From Gammaproteobacteria bacterium (GTDB lineage Bacteria; Pseudomonadota; Gammaproteobacteria; Enterobacterales; Kangiellaceae), in assembly GCA_002401655.1 (NCBI GenBank), contig NVTT01000044.1:11216-16772 (forward strand): a stretch of DNA of 5,557 nucleotides. Direction: 5' to 3'. The position numbers and the translations under genes are program-made. Shown one piece after another: positions 1-5,557 of the stretch. Under the pieces are notes generated by a model. The model had not been told where the DNA came from and made no database searches. It saw nothing but the letters and a program-made list of their open reading frames with translations. Numbering within the stretch: position 1 is the stretch's first letter; every line of letters begins with the position of its first letter.

Positions 1-1047
1 ATGGTTGGAGAGCCAGTCGCACAGCCCGTCTGAAACGGGAATTATTGCGTCCGGAAATCCTTTCCAGCTCTGGTATATGAGAGCTATTATCATATTAATC
101 GATGCATTGGGTAAGGCTTGAATAATAGCAGTCGTCAGTCTGTTTTTTCCCTTGATTCCATCCCCTTCATTGAGACTAACTTTCGAAATAAAATTAGCCA
201 AAACCAATAATTGGTTAATCTCAGGGCCTTGGTTGAGGTGATGGTACACTGCTCCATAATGCTCAAGCCTGTCGAGAGCTTCTATGGAATCAATTTTCGG
301 AGCAAAATCATCGAGCAAAGTTTGAAAGGGAGTTGCCTTTTTAGCATCTCCCACTAGCCAGTTAGCTGCTGAGGTTCGTAGCGTCTGTGATTCATCTGAA
401 CCAAGTACACAAAAGGAATGCCGCTCCCACAGGCTTTTAGCTTCTTCGGGAATGTAGAGCAGGCTGAGGCATTCTTTTTTAACATAAGAAGGACCGAATG
501 CCGCTCCGATTTTTAGGGTGCGCTTCACATTGGCCGGTAACTTGGGCCAGATTCGGGCCAGCCATTCCCAGTAGCCTTCCTCCCCCAACCAAACAAACGG
601 TTGGTTTTCTAGCAAGGCATTGGTGGCGGCTGCTTCCCTTCCGTCCACGGCTCTAGTTATCGTCATAGCTTCTTGTGAGACGTATTCCAGTGAGAGCATT
701 TCCGCTTCTTTTTGAATACTAGGCAGGTGATATTGAAACAGATTGTTGAGTTTGTGTACTCGGTGTAGGTCTGCTTTGGGTATAAATAGAGCATGCGAAA
801 ATACCCGTCCAGAACGCAGCCCAGGACTTTTATCGGGAAATGTCCTAATCAACAGAAAATGATCTTCAATAAATAAACCACGCACCACTGAGCTGGACAA
901 AACGCCCCCTTCAGGTCGGTCGGCCAGATCGGTATGGCCGCTCACCCGTCTGAATAGTTCATTTTTTTCATCGGAAGCGGCTAGCAGATCGTGCCCTGAA
1001 GTTTTCCCCTGCACTTCTCCGTATATGGCCTGCTGGATAATGGTCAT
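1..1047 (-). CDS. GTPase-associated protein 1, GAP1-N1 type, partial (C-terminus off the left edge)
   Basis: The frame starts with ATG at 1047 and is open without a stop for 349 codons to base 1, so the C-terminal part is missing. The N-terminus (residues about 3-90) has the pattern I associate with the GAP1-N1 domain: QAIYGE at 5-10, GHDLLAAS at 18-25, a TDL motif near 39-41, a hydrophobic strand LFIEDHFLLIRTFPD at 58-72 and GRVFSHALFIP at 80-90. Residues about 100-349 look mostly helical and may include the GAP1 middle domain. I see no signal peptide or membrane segment, so it is probably cytosolic. Here GAP1 means GTPase-associated protein; GTPase-activating activity is not shown. The start overlaps the upstream GTPase stop as ATGA (4 nt), and no strong Shine-Dalgarno sequence precedes it, which points to translation by reinitiation. 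The family call comes from remembered motif patterns, not a search. The missing C-terminus could carry GAP1-M/GAP1-C regions or an effector. Confidence 0.8.
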   Translation of the reverse strand, partial: MTIIQQAIYGEVQGKTSGHDLLAASDEKNELFRRVSGHTDLADRPEGGVLSSSVVRGLFIEDHFLLIRTFPDKSPGLRSGRVFSHALFIPKADLHRVHKLNNLFQYHLPSIQKEAEMLSLEYVSQEAMTITRAVDGREAAATNALLENQPFVWLGEEGYWEWLARIWPKLPANVKRTLKIGAAFGPSYVKKECLSLLYIPEEAKSLWERHSFCVLGSDESQTLRTSAANWLVGDAKKATPFQTLLDDFAPKIDSIEALDRLEHYGAVYHHLNQGPEINQLLVLANFISKVSLNEGDGIKGKNRLTTAIIQALPNASINMIIALIYQSWKGFPDAIIPVSDGLCDWLSNH

Positions 1048-1871
1048 AGAGTCAGAGCTTCTTCGATGAGTCGGGTCAGATCCTTTTCCTTCGGATTGTC
1101 GTCCAATACCAGGTAGCCGAAATTTTGAGGCATCTCGTCCAAATATTTGTCGCGGTCCTCAGTGGTTTTTAAAGGGAATTCCTGTGCGGATACTCCAATG
1201 ATCTTGAAGGCACCCGGCAACCAACAGGCTTCAATGAACTGTGTGAACAGCGGCATCTTCTGCTGCAAGATTTCCTCCGGTGTCGAATCGGTCTTCAGTT
1301 CATCCCAGCAGGTTAATGCAATGAGCAATCGAGGGGTATCAATAAGATCTTTCATTCCCGTGCCGCGCGCGTGCATCAGGACTTGCACTAGCTCGATAAA
1401 TTGGGATTGATCTGAAGTGCCGGAGATTGAGGAATTCGATTCTTTCTGATCTTTTTCAGCATAACCCTTCTTACTTAAGTCGAAGCGCTGCTCAATTTCT
1501 GAGGGGCGAATGAAAAGAATCCAACGGTCGTTCGTTTTCGCCCGATCAATCCACGTTTTGTCATATTCCATCAATGCTATGAGGTCGCGTACCTGCTCCC
1601 CGCCATAATCTTTGCAATGCAACACAAATTCCAGCCCTTCGTGAATGACCGGTATTTTGACCTCCAGGTTATCTGTAGAAGGAGTTGGTTCCGTTTCTTC
1701 CCCGTCAGTAAGTCGGTCGTAGGCGCTTTTGATCCCATCGATATTTTCAGGTGCGGAAGCCAATTGCAGCTTTCCTTTTTTATCTAATAGGCGGCCATAC
1801 AATTGGGCTAGAAAGGTAGTTTTCCCCGTTTTAGGCGGTCCGATGATCAATATTTCGTTATTTGCTACCAT
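1044..1871 (-). CDS. TRAFAC-class GTPase, DO-GTPase1 (double-GTPase 1) type
   Basis: This is a 275-residue protein. The frame is open up to an ATG at 2099, but I choose the ATG at 1871: it has GAGG 5 nt upstream (1877-1880), the P-loop strand begins at residue 6, and the extra 76 residues would lie inside the preceding GTPase gene. Motifs seen are the Walker A/G1 loop GPPKTGKT (11-18), a Walker B/G3-like KDYGGE (87-92, Asp88 and Gly91), a G4-position strand LLIALTCWDEL (182-192) where TCWD replaces the usual NKxD, and a G5-like SAQ (228-230). A Ser-rich, hydrophilic stretch at about 133-157 is probably a loop. It should bind and hydrolyse a nucleotide; the altered G4 makes GTP specificity unproven. 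It overlaps the upstream GTPase gene by 14 nt and the downstream GAP1 gene by 4 nt, so the three are translationally coupled. Its likely role is one half of a two-GTPase switch with its neighbour. Family name from motif recognition and gene context. Confidence 0.85.
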   Translation of the reverse strand: MVANNEILIIGPPKTGKTTFLAQLYGRLLDKKGKLQLASAPENIDGIKSAYDRLTDGEETEPTPSTDNLEVKIPVIHEGLEFVLHCKDYGGEQVRDLIALMEYDKTWIDRAKTNDRWILFIRPSEIEQRFDLSKKGYAEKDQKESNSSISGTSDQSQFIELVQVLMHARGTGMKDLIDTPRLLIALTCWDELKTDSTPEEILQQKMPLFTQFIEACWLPGAFKIIGVSAQEFPLKTTEDRDKYLDEMPQNFGYLVLDDNPKEKDLTRLIEEALTL

Positions 1872-2841
1872 AGCTGCCTCGGTATAAAAGGAAGAAATCA
1901 TCTGCTTGAATAGATGCAGGTGCGATGCGCAGTGGTTGCGGGTTAGCCAGTAGGTTGAGCACCGTTTCTGCCACACATATATTATTGATATGACATAACT
2001 GGTCGGAGTCGGATTTCGAATAATTGCTGATCTCCAGTGAGATGGCTCCGGGAAAGATTTCAGAAAGATTTCGTTTGATGGCATCCACAATGTTTTCACG
2101 CATAATCTTAGCCAGGTCGGCTTTCGACCATACGATCACTACCGGTCTACCTCGAAGGCTGCTTTTGACCTGTTCGGCTACTTGAACGATGTCACGTCTC
2201 GCCCTGCCTCTTTGCCCGATAATTGCCTCGCAATCAACAAAAAACAGGAATGCATGGGCGTTGTCATAAATCCAGCGAGCATTTTCAGCTGCAGGATCAT
2301 TGACATTATTCGCCCATTTGGAAAATACTTCGCCTGATGAGTCAGCAAACAAGATGTCATGTAAAAAACCGTCATGGCGCAAGGCTAGGTGGTAAAGGCT
2401 GTAAAAATCCTTCTCGGAGGGCGTGGCATCTGGGTTTCGAACCGTGCCATCGTCCTGAACTTGCAATGTTTTGGCCTGCAGTTCCCATCCGTTCAGCGTA
2501 TAGCTTCCGGCAAAATCCCAGTTTTCGATGCGTCTGCCGTTGAATAGCAGAGAATACAACATGGCAAGGTAGGTGGTTTTACCTGCACCAGACGACCCTA
2601 CCAAACCGATGATCCTAGGCGTACCCCGGTGTGTCAGAATTTCGAGCTGTTCGGGCCTCAACCATTCTCCGGTCCAAGGAATGGAAGTAGCCGCAGCCAA
2701 TTTTTTTGAAGTTTTGGCCGAAGATTCTGTGGCTCCTGACACTGCGAAAAACTGACATTGTTCGTGCAGAGGGCCAGCAAGTTCAAGACAAAAATCCTTA
2801 GGTGCATAGCAGCCTTCTTTAGTACATCTTTCCTTTGCCAT
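1858..2841 (-). CDS. TRAFAC-class GTPase, DO-GTPase2 (double-GTPase 2) type, with Cys-rich N-terminus
   Basis: This is a 327-residue protein starting at ATG 2841, with AAGG (2848-2851) 6 nt upstream overlapping the stop codon of the GASH gene. The N-terminal 30 residues hold Cys6, Cys11, Cys18, His26 and Cys29, a spacing that could bind zinc. A low-complexity linker follows (about 34-55). The GTPase domain then shows G1 GSSGAGKT (82-89) after strand RIIGLV, G3 DSSG (167-170) after strand DILFA, a strand AFLFFVDCE (197-205), and G4 WSKAD (238-242) after strand PVVIV; SKAD is a conservative variant of NKxD. The C-terminal part (about 243-327) is mixed helix and strand. No membrane segment is visible. 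The gene sits 8 nt after the GASH gene and overlaps the DO-GTPase1 gene by 14 nt. It is the more canonical GTPase of the pair and probably works with the other in one complex. The GTPase call is firm; the family subdivision is from context and motifs. Confidence 0.88.
   Translation of the reverse strand: MAKERCTKEGCYAPKDFCLELAGPLHEQCQFFAVSGATESSAKTSKKLAAATSIPWTGEWLRPEQLEILTHRGTPRIIGLVGSSGAGKTTYLAMLYSLLFNGRRIENWDFAGSYTLNGWELQAKTLQVQDDGTVRNPDATPSEKDFYSLYHLALRHDGFLHDILFADSSGEVFSKWANNVNDPAAENARWIYDNAHAFLFFVDCEAIIGQRGRARRDIVQVAEQVKSSLRGRPVVIVWSKADLAKIMRENIVDAIKRNLSEIFPGAISLEISNYSKSDSDQLCHINNICVAETVLNLLANPQPLRIAPASIQADDFFLLYRGSYGSK
1877..1880 (-). promoter_or_regulatory. Ribosome binding site that fixes the DO-GTPase1 start at 1871
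   Basis: GAGG lies 5 nt before the ATG at 1871, inside the last codons of the DO-GTPase2 gene. It decides in favour of the short 275-residue product over an extended frame from 2099. Confidence 0.7.
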
Positions 2842-2847
2842 GTTTCG

Positions 2848-2851
2848 CCTT
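2848..2851 (-). promoter_or_regulatory. Ribosome binding site of the DO-GTPase2 gene, overlapping the GASH stop codon
   Basis: AAGG lies 6 nt before the ATG at 2841 and shares two bases with the TAA that ends the GASH frame. A ribosome finishing GASH covers this site, which suggests coupled translation. It also supports the ATG at 2841 as the true start. Confidence 0.7.
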
Positions 2852-4157
2852 ATTTATCGGTTGCCAGTTTTTGCGCTTGTAACCCATGAAACAACCACAC
2901 CGCCAGATCGGATGCCGTCAGTTTGGCTTTTTTGCCTATGCCCGATTCTATGAAAAAACTGGTGGGTTCGCTCGAATGCAAAGTATTGCCCCATGCGCTA
3001 AGCAGGGATTTGCGCTGCTCTCCTTGTTCTGCATATGCTTTCAATGCTGATTGAATGTTCTCAGGTAAGCTACGGCTATCCTCTAACCATTCTGTCAGTG
3101 GGTGTTCCTCGGTTGCCAGATCCCCATGCACGTCTTTCAGTGTTTCTCGAAGCAAGTAATCCAGGCTTTCCGGGTAAATGGGCTCCACCAGTTCAGCAAG
3201 ATCGAGTGCCATGCAAACGGCTGCATTTAACTGGTCAAGGCTACGGTAACTTGCATTCAGAGAAAAAGAATACAGCGATTGCTTCCACCACAGAAGCTCA
3301 CTGCGCTTGTTGTTGGCGGTGATGCTGTTGGCGATAGAATTATTCACATCTTCGAAAAACGGTTGGAGTTGGGCGAAATAATCATCCATGCTCTTTTGAA
3401 TAGAGGAGGAAATAGTGGAAAGGGATTTGGCTTGTTGAGATAAGGCGGAGTTCACAACCTCAGCAATTCCTGTTGCTGAATTTTCAGCTGCAAACTTAGG
3501 CCACTGCCAGCTATTGTGAGCTGCAGATTGAGGGTTCTTTCCTCCTCCAGCATTCTGACTCCATGTTGAGTGGACCATCGCATCGAGTAATTGTTCCTTT
3601 AGATATTCCTCATCAATTTCAGCCGCTTTAACTGCTGAAATAGAAATCTCGACTCCGTTAAATTTACTAGTCTGAAGTTTGTGACTAATTCCCCATGCCG
3701 CTTGTCCATTTTCCTCCACTCGGTCGGCCAGTTCCTGAAGAAGCGCACGAATCGAATTCTCCTCCGCATCAAGCTGGTAATGCCCGATCACATCACGGGC
3801 GGTTAGCCAGACTAACGCTGCAGTAGCCGCATCATCTTTCGATAGCTGGGACAGCGATTCTAGGATCACTGCCCGTACGTAGGTGGTGGATGTATCATTG
3901 GTAGCCGTCACACTATTTTTAAAAGCAGGCCACTTTTTGATAATTATTGTTTCAACCTGTTGTACCACAGGGTCGCTGTCTTTTACCTTTGGGTCGAGAG
4001 CCACTAGGATATAGGGGATGAAATCCGACTTTATCTTTTTTCTTGTTAGGTATTTTGCAACTTCTTTTACAGCCTTATTCAGGCTATCAATGTTTGCTGG
4101 GACATCAGTTTTTATGTGCTGTTCGTTAAGGTAGGTTTGAAGTATTGATTCAGTCAT
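2850..4157 (-). CDS. GTPase-associated system all-helical protein, GASH type
   Basis: This is a 435-residue protein and the first gene of the operon. The ATG at 4157 is preceded directly by an in-frame TGA, so no earlier start is possible. The Shine-Dalgarno signal is weak: purine-rich AAGGAAAAAGAG lies further upstream than usual. The protein is predicted by eye to be almost entirely helical and soluble. It has an N-terminal helical region (1-150), a Gly/Ser/Asn-rich stretch (about 198-230) that looks flexible, and a C-terminal helical region. The best family mark is ELLWWKQSLYS at 287-297 followed by SYRSL (303-307), which I associate with GASH. No catalytic motif is visible. Family knowledge supports only association with double-GTPase and GAP1 genes; its biochemical role is unknown. 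From its position and helical nature I infer a scaffold or adaptor for the GTPases. The family call rests on the motif plus the syntenic GTPase pair and GAP1 protein. Confidence 0.82.
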   Translation of the reverse strand: MTESILQTYLNEQHIKTDVPANIDSLNKAVKEVAKYLTRKKIKSDFIPYILVALDPKVKDSDPVVQQVETIIIKKWPAFKNSVTATNDTSTTYVRAVILESLSQLSKDDAATAALVWLTARDVIGHYQLDAEENSIRALLQELADRVEENGQAAWGISHKLQTSKFNGVEISISAVKAAEIDEEYLKEQLLDAMVHSTWSQNAGGGKNPQSAAHNSWQWPKFAAENSATGIAEVVNSALSQQAKSLSTISSSIQKSMDDYFAQLQPFFEDVNNSIANSITANNKRSELLWWKQSLYSFSLNASYRSLDQLNAAVCMALDLAELVEPIYPESLDYLLRETLKDVHGDLATEEHPLTEWLEDSRSLPENIQSALKAYAEQGEQRKSLLSAWGNTLHSSEPTSFFIESGIGKKAKLTASDLAVWLFHGLQAQKLATDK

Positions 4158-4224
4158 TCAAAATTGCTCTTTTTCCTTGTCCAATAAATAGAACATTAAA
4201 GATTATTATGTGTTTTTAACGCTT

Positions 4225-4256
4225 ATTATATGCAGCAAACGAGGTTAAGAAACCTC
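4225..4256 (-). promoter_or_regulatory. Candidate operon promoter with consensus -10 box
   Basis: On the minus strand TATAAT (4225-4230) matches the sigma-70 -10 consensus exactly, about 68 nt upstream of the GASH start codon, implying a leader of roughly 60 nt. At a 16-17 nt spacing the -35 position (about 4247-4253, GTTTCT or TTTCTT) is a poor match to TTGACA, so basal activity may be low or activator-dependent. The region is AT-rich, so a chance TATAAT is possible. Its placement directly upstream of the first gene of the operon, and the inverted repeat over its -35 region, raise the likelihood that it is real. Confidence 0.5.
4241..4256. promoter_or_regulatory. 6-4-6 inverted repeat over the -35 region, candidate operator
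   Basis: GAGGTT-AAGA-AACCTC is a perfect inverted repeat with six-base arms and a four-base spacer. It lies 10 bp upstream of the -10 hexamer and spans the position of the -35 box. A dimeric regulator bound here would block or replace -35 recognition. No regulator gene is visible in the window. A small RNA hairpin is the alternative, but the repeat would lie upstream of the predicted transcript start. Confidence 0.4.
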
Positions 4257-4327
4257 AATTTGGTGAATATAAATTATTTTTGTGAATATCAACAGTCTAC
4301 AGCTATTTTTGAAATCTTCAAGCGTAT

Positions 4328-4351
4328 TTATATGAGTCTATACTCATATAA
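4328..4351. repeat. 24-bp palindrome (10-bp arms, 4-bp spacer)
   Basis: TTATATGAGT and ACTCATATAA are perfect reverse complements separated by CTAT. The arms include a GAGT/ACTC core, so this is more than a simple AT tract. It sits about 170-195 bp upstream of the GASH start codon. It could be a binding site for a dimeric regulator or a cruciform-forming site. No T-run follows that would make it a terminator. Confidence 0.5.
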
Positions 4352-4387
4352 TATTCAAACCCATTTAGAGATAATCTATAAATATCA

Positions 4388-4407
4388 GTCGATTAACATA
4401 TATCGAC
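4388..4407. repeat. 6-8-6 inverted repeat
   Basis: GTCGAT (4388-4393) and ATCGAC (4402-4407) are perfect reverse complements across an 8-bp AT-rich spacer. It is the third inverted repeat within about 170 bp upstream of the operon. Function unknown; by itself a repeat of this size can occur by chance. Confidence 0.3.
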
Positions 4408-4496
4408 CGGCGTGGTAATAACATTTATTTAACATAATACTTCTTAAACAATAGGTTTTTGCAAGCTTTAATGTAGAGGAATGAGTCATACTATAT

Positions 4497-4536
4497 ATTG
4501 GCTATTGAACGGCTGCTTTAGTTAAAATTGGCTATT
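4497..4536. repeat. Two copies of a 10-bp direct repeat, ATTGGCTATT
   Basis: ATTGGCTATT occurs at 4497-4506 and again at 4527-4536, a period of 30 bp, which is close to three DNA turns. The flanking bases differ. It could be a pair of same-face binding sites, but it is distant from the operon promoter and there is no other support. Confidence 0.3.
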
Positions 4537-4578
4537 CGAAACCGTACTTGGACGACGGTAATGGGGTCAGTAAGAGCC

Positions 4579-4710
4579 TTAGCCTATCGCTATCCTTAAG
4601 GTCTGCTTTAAGGTGTTTTTTACTTTATTGGAAATGGCTTCGTACTTCCGCTTTAAGATCAGCCTGTGTGAAAACTCAACTATACTTATTTTTGTTAACT
4701 CAAAGCTATT
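4579..4710 (-). other. Open frame without a start codon, possible relic of a repeat or gene
   Basis: Between a TAA at 4711-4713 and a TAA at 4579-4581 the minus strand is open for 43 codons, reading through SHRLILKRKYEAISNKVKN. It has no ATG, GTG or TTG start. A second minus-strand frame in the same stretch reads ADLKAEVRSHFQ, a stop, then HLKADLKDSDRLRLLLTPLP, again without a start. Two related 11-bp segments (4602-4612 TCTGCTTTAAG and 4647-4657 TCCGCTTTAAG) lie here. It may be a dispersed-repeat or IS-flank fragment rather than coding sequence. I do not recognise a family. Confidence 0.2.
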
Positions 4711-4830
4711 TTAGCGAGCCTCTGTGAGCCGTTGACTCGATTTATTACTGAAACAAATTAGTAACTCAATTATTCTCAAACAATTTAAATCGCCTTAGAT
4801 AAACTTGAACAGACTCTTTTTAACTGGTTG

Positions 4831-5557
4831 TTAGCGCGGATATAAACCTCTTACTGTTTCATCGCTACTAAAACTATAAGGAATGTCTCTATTGTTAGGA
4901 CATATATAAACATCTTTTTCTTTGCTATAGATAAAATCATCTTTGGTAAACATATTCTTATTTCTTGACCCAGACGTTTGTGTTTTGGGGACGATTGGCG
5001 TCATTCCCGCATCTTGCACTCGTTTTATTTCATTGGCGCTGTAATAACCTCTATCCGCTAACACAATGAGATCTTTTCGATCTAAAACAGTTTGTGCTTC
5101 TTTGGCAATTTTACTTAATTCAGCTCTATCGACAACCGCATTGGTGACGTAATGACCAATGATTAAATGATGTTTTGCATCGACAGCCGTTTGGACATTG
5201 TAGCGAATCGTTCTTCCGATACTATTCGATTTCATTGCTCTAGAATCTGGATCGGTTAAAGAAACCTGACTCGTTTCGCCACTCATTATTTTTGATTCAA
5301 TATCTTTCGAACCTTTAAGATGCTTTTTTATTCTCACTAATTTTTTAACCAAAGGTATCGAGTCAGTTGAGTCTATTTTTTTATCCAACTCATCTAGTCT
5401 TGTAAGATAACTTTCAACATGTTTCTCTGCTATTTCTATTCGGCGTTTAATAGTGGTTTTTGTATAATTTCGACGCTTATTATTAACCCCCTTAAACTTG
5501 CTTCCATCAACCACATTAATTCAACGTTTCGGTGTGTTTCTTTCTCTAGTCGTCGGC
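4831..5557 (-). pseudogene. IS1182-family transposase remnant: internally deleted, frameshifted and C-terminally truncated
   Basis: Read leftward, 5555-5511 encodes RRLEKETHRNVELMW, a mark of the N-terminal region of IS1182-type transposases. At about 5505-5515 the reading switches frame and goes straight to VVDGSKFKGVNN, which carries the first catalytic Asp; in intact proteins I expect several dozen residues between these two motifs. From a GTG at 5514 the second frame is open for 227 residues: DGSKFK (3-8), a coiled, charged segment (20-80), SLTDPDSRAM (85-94), YNVQTAVDAKHHLI (105-118), LADRGYYSANE (152-162) with the second catalytic Asp, and YICPNNRD (203-210). It then ends at TAA 4831-4833, before the Cys-rich region and the third acidic residue. 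Intact members are roughly twice this length. The 227-residue frame may be mistaken for a complete gene; it cannot be an active transposase. It is AT-richer than the GTPase operon. The remainder lies right of the window. Confidence 0.85.
4831..5557 (-). mobile_element. Insertion sequence remnant, IS1182 family, incomplete
   Basis: The transposase fragment is the only part of the element that can be defined. I could not find terminal inverted repeats: the left end has been lost near 4831-4845, where similarity to the transposase stops, and the right end lies beyond the window. The remnant points the same way as the GTPase operon and lies about 670 bp upstream of it, so it may once have influenced its expression, but no outward promoter is evident. 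Confidence 0.65.

Larger units (their letters stand above)
4158..4830. other. AT-rich intergenic interval without a supported gene
   Basis: This stretch of about 670 bp lies between the first gene of the GTPase operon and the transposase remnant. It holds the candidate promoter, three inverted repeats and a direct repeat described separately, plus a possible relic frame at 4579-4710. Frames on both strands are short and interrupted, and none pairs a plausible ribosome site with a recognisable protein. I see no tRNA, no CRISPR-type repeat array and no convincing terminator for the transposase remnant. Confidence 0.6.

Noticed and set aside
1147..1410. Plus-strand frames opposite the GTPase and GASH genes (also 2337-2543, 2573-2755 and 3035-3322)
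   Set aside because: They are antisense to well-supported genes and show no domain; they are by-products of the coding strand.
1872..2099. A 76-residue N-terminal extension of the DO-GTPase1 protein from an ATG at 2099
   Set aside because: It lies entirely inside the DO-GTPase2 gene in another frame, and the ATG at 1871 has a good ribosome site just before the P-loop strand.
4230..4418. A 62-codon plus-strand frame in the AT-rich interval
   Set aside because: It overlaps the candidate promoter and the palindromes, is rich in Asn, Ile and Tyr as expected from AT-rich non-coding DNA, and has no clear ribosome site or recognisable domain.
4594..4620. CCTTAA/TTAAGG hairpin followed by a T-run, resembling a plus-strand terminator
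   Set aside because: The stem is only 6 bp with two G-C pairs, and no plus-strand gene lies upstream for it to terminate.
4714..4739. GAGCC direct repeat and CGAG/CTCG dyad
   Set aside because: The arms are 4-5 bases long and imperfectly placed; this is within chance expectation.
4810..4845. TTAACTGGTTGTTAG next to the transposase stop, resembling an integron attC core half-site
   Set aside because: The 7-base core does not fit GTTRRRY and I could not find a matching complementary half at the expected distance on either strand.

Overview
The window carries most of a leftward-transcribed (minus-strand) four-gene operon that I recognise as a double-GTPase system of the kind predicted computationally to act in bacterial conflict or immunity. 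To its right lie an AT-rich regulatory and relic interval and a decayed IS1182-type transposase. The organism cannot be named. The operon has roughly balanced GC with good Shine-Dalgarno sequences, the flank is clearly AT-richer, and the transposase family and promoter style fit a Gram-negative bacterium, most likely a gammaproteobacterium. That assignment is inference only.

In transcription order (right to left) the operon holds four genes. The first is an all-helical GASH-type protein (4157-2850). The second is a TRAFAC-class GTPase of the DO-GTPase2 type with a Cys-rich N-terminus (2841-1858). The third is a second, divergent GTPase of the DO-GTPase1 type (1871-1044). The fourth is a GAP1-N1-type protein that runs off the left edge (1047-<1). 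The genes are packed with an 8-nt gap, a 14-nt overlap and a 4-nt ATGA overlap, so the products are probably made together in a fixed ratio and work as one complex. The two GTPases differ in their G1 and G4 motifs and are the likely NTP-dependent switch. GASH and GAP1 are the likely scaffold, sensor or regulator partners. No obvious toxin or nuclease is visible; an effector could lie in the missing part of the GAP1 protein or in genes left of the window.

From 4158 to 4830 there is no supported gene. The operon-proximal part holds a consensus -10 box (TATAAT, minus strand), a 6-4-6 inverted repeat over the -35 region, a 24-bp palindrome and a further inverted repeat, which together look like a regulated promoter. 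The distal part holds short direct repeats and an open frame without a start codon that may be a gene relic.

From 4831 to the right edge is an IS1182-family transposase remnant. It has lost its C-terminus with the third catalytic acidic residue, and an internal deletion has fused its N-terminal region out of frame to the first catalytic Asp region. This marks the neighbourhood as one that has been hit by mobile DNA, as expected for an accessory or defence locus.
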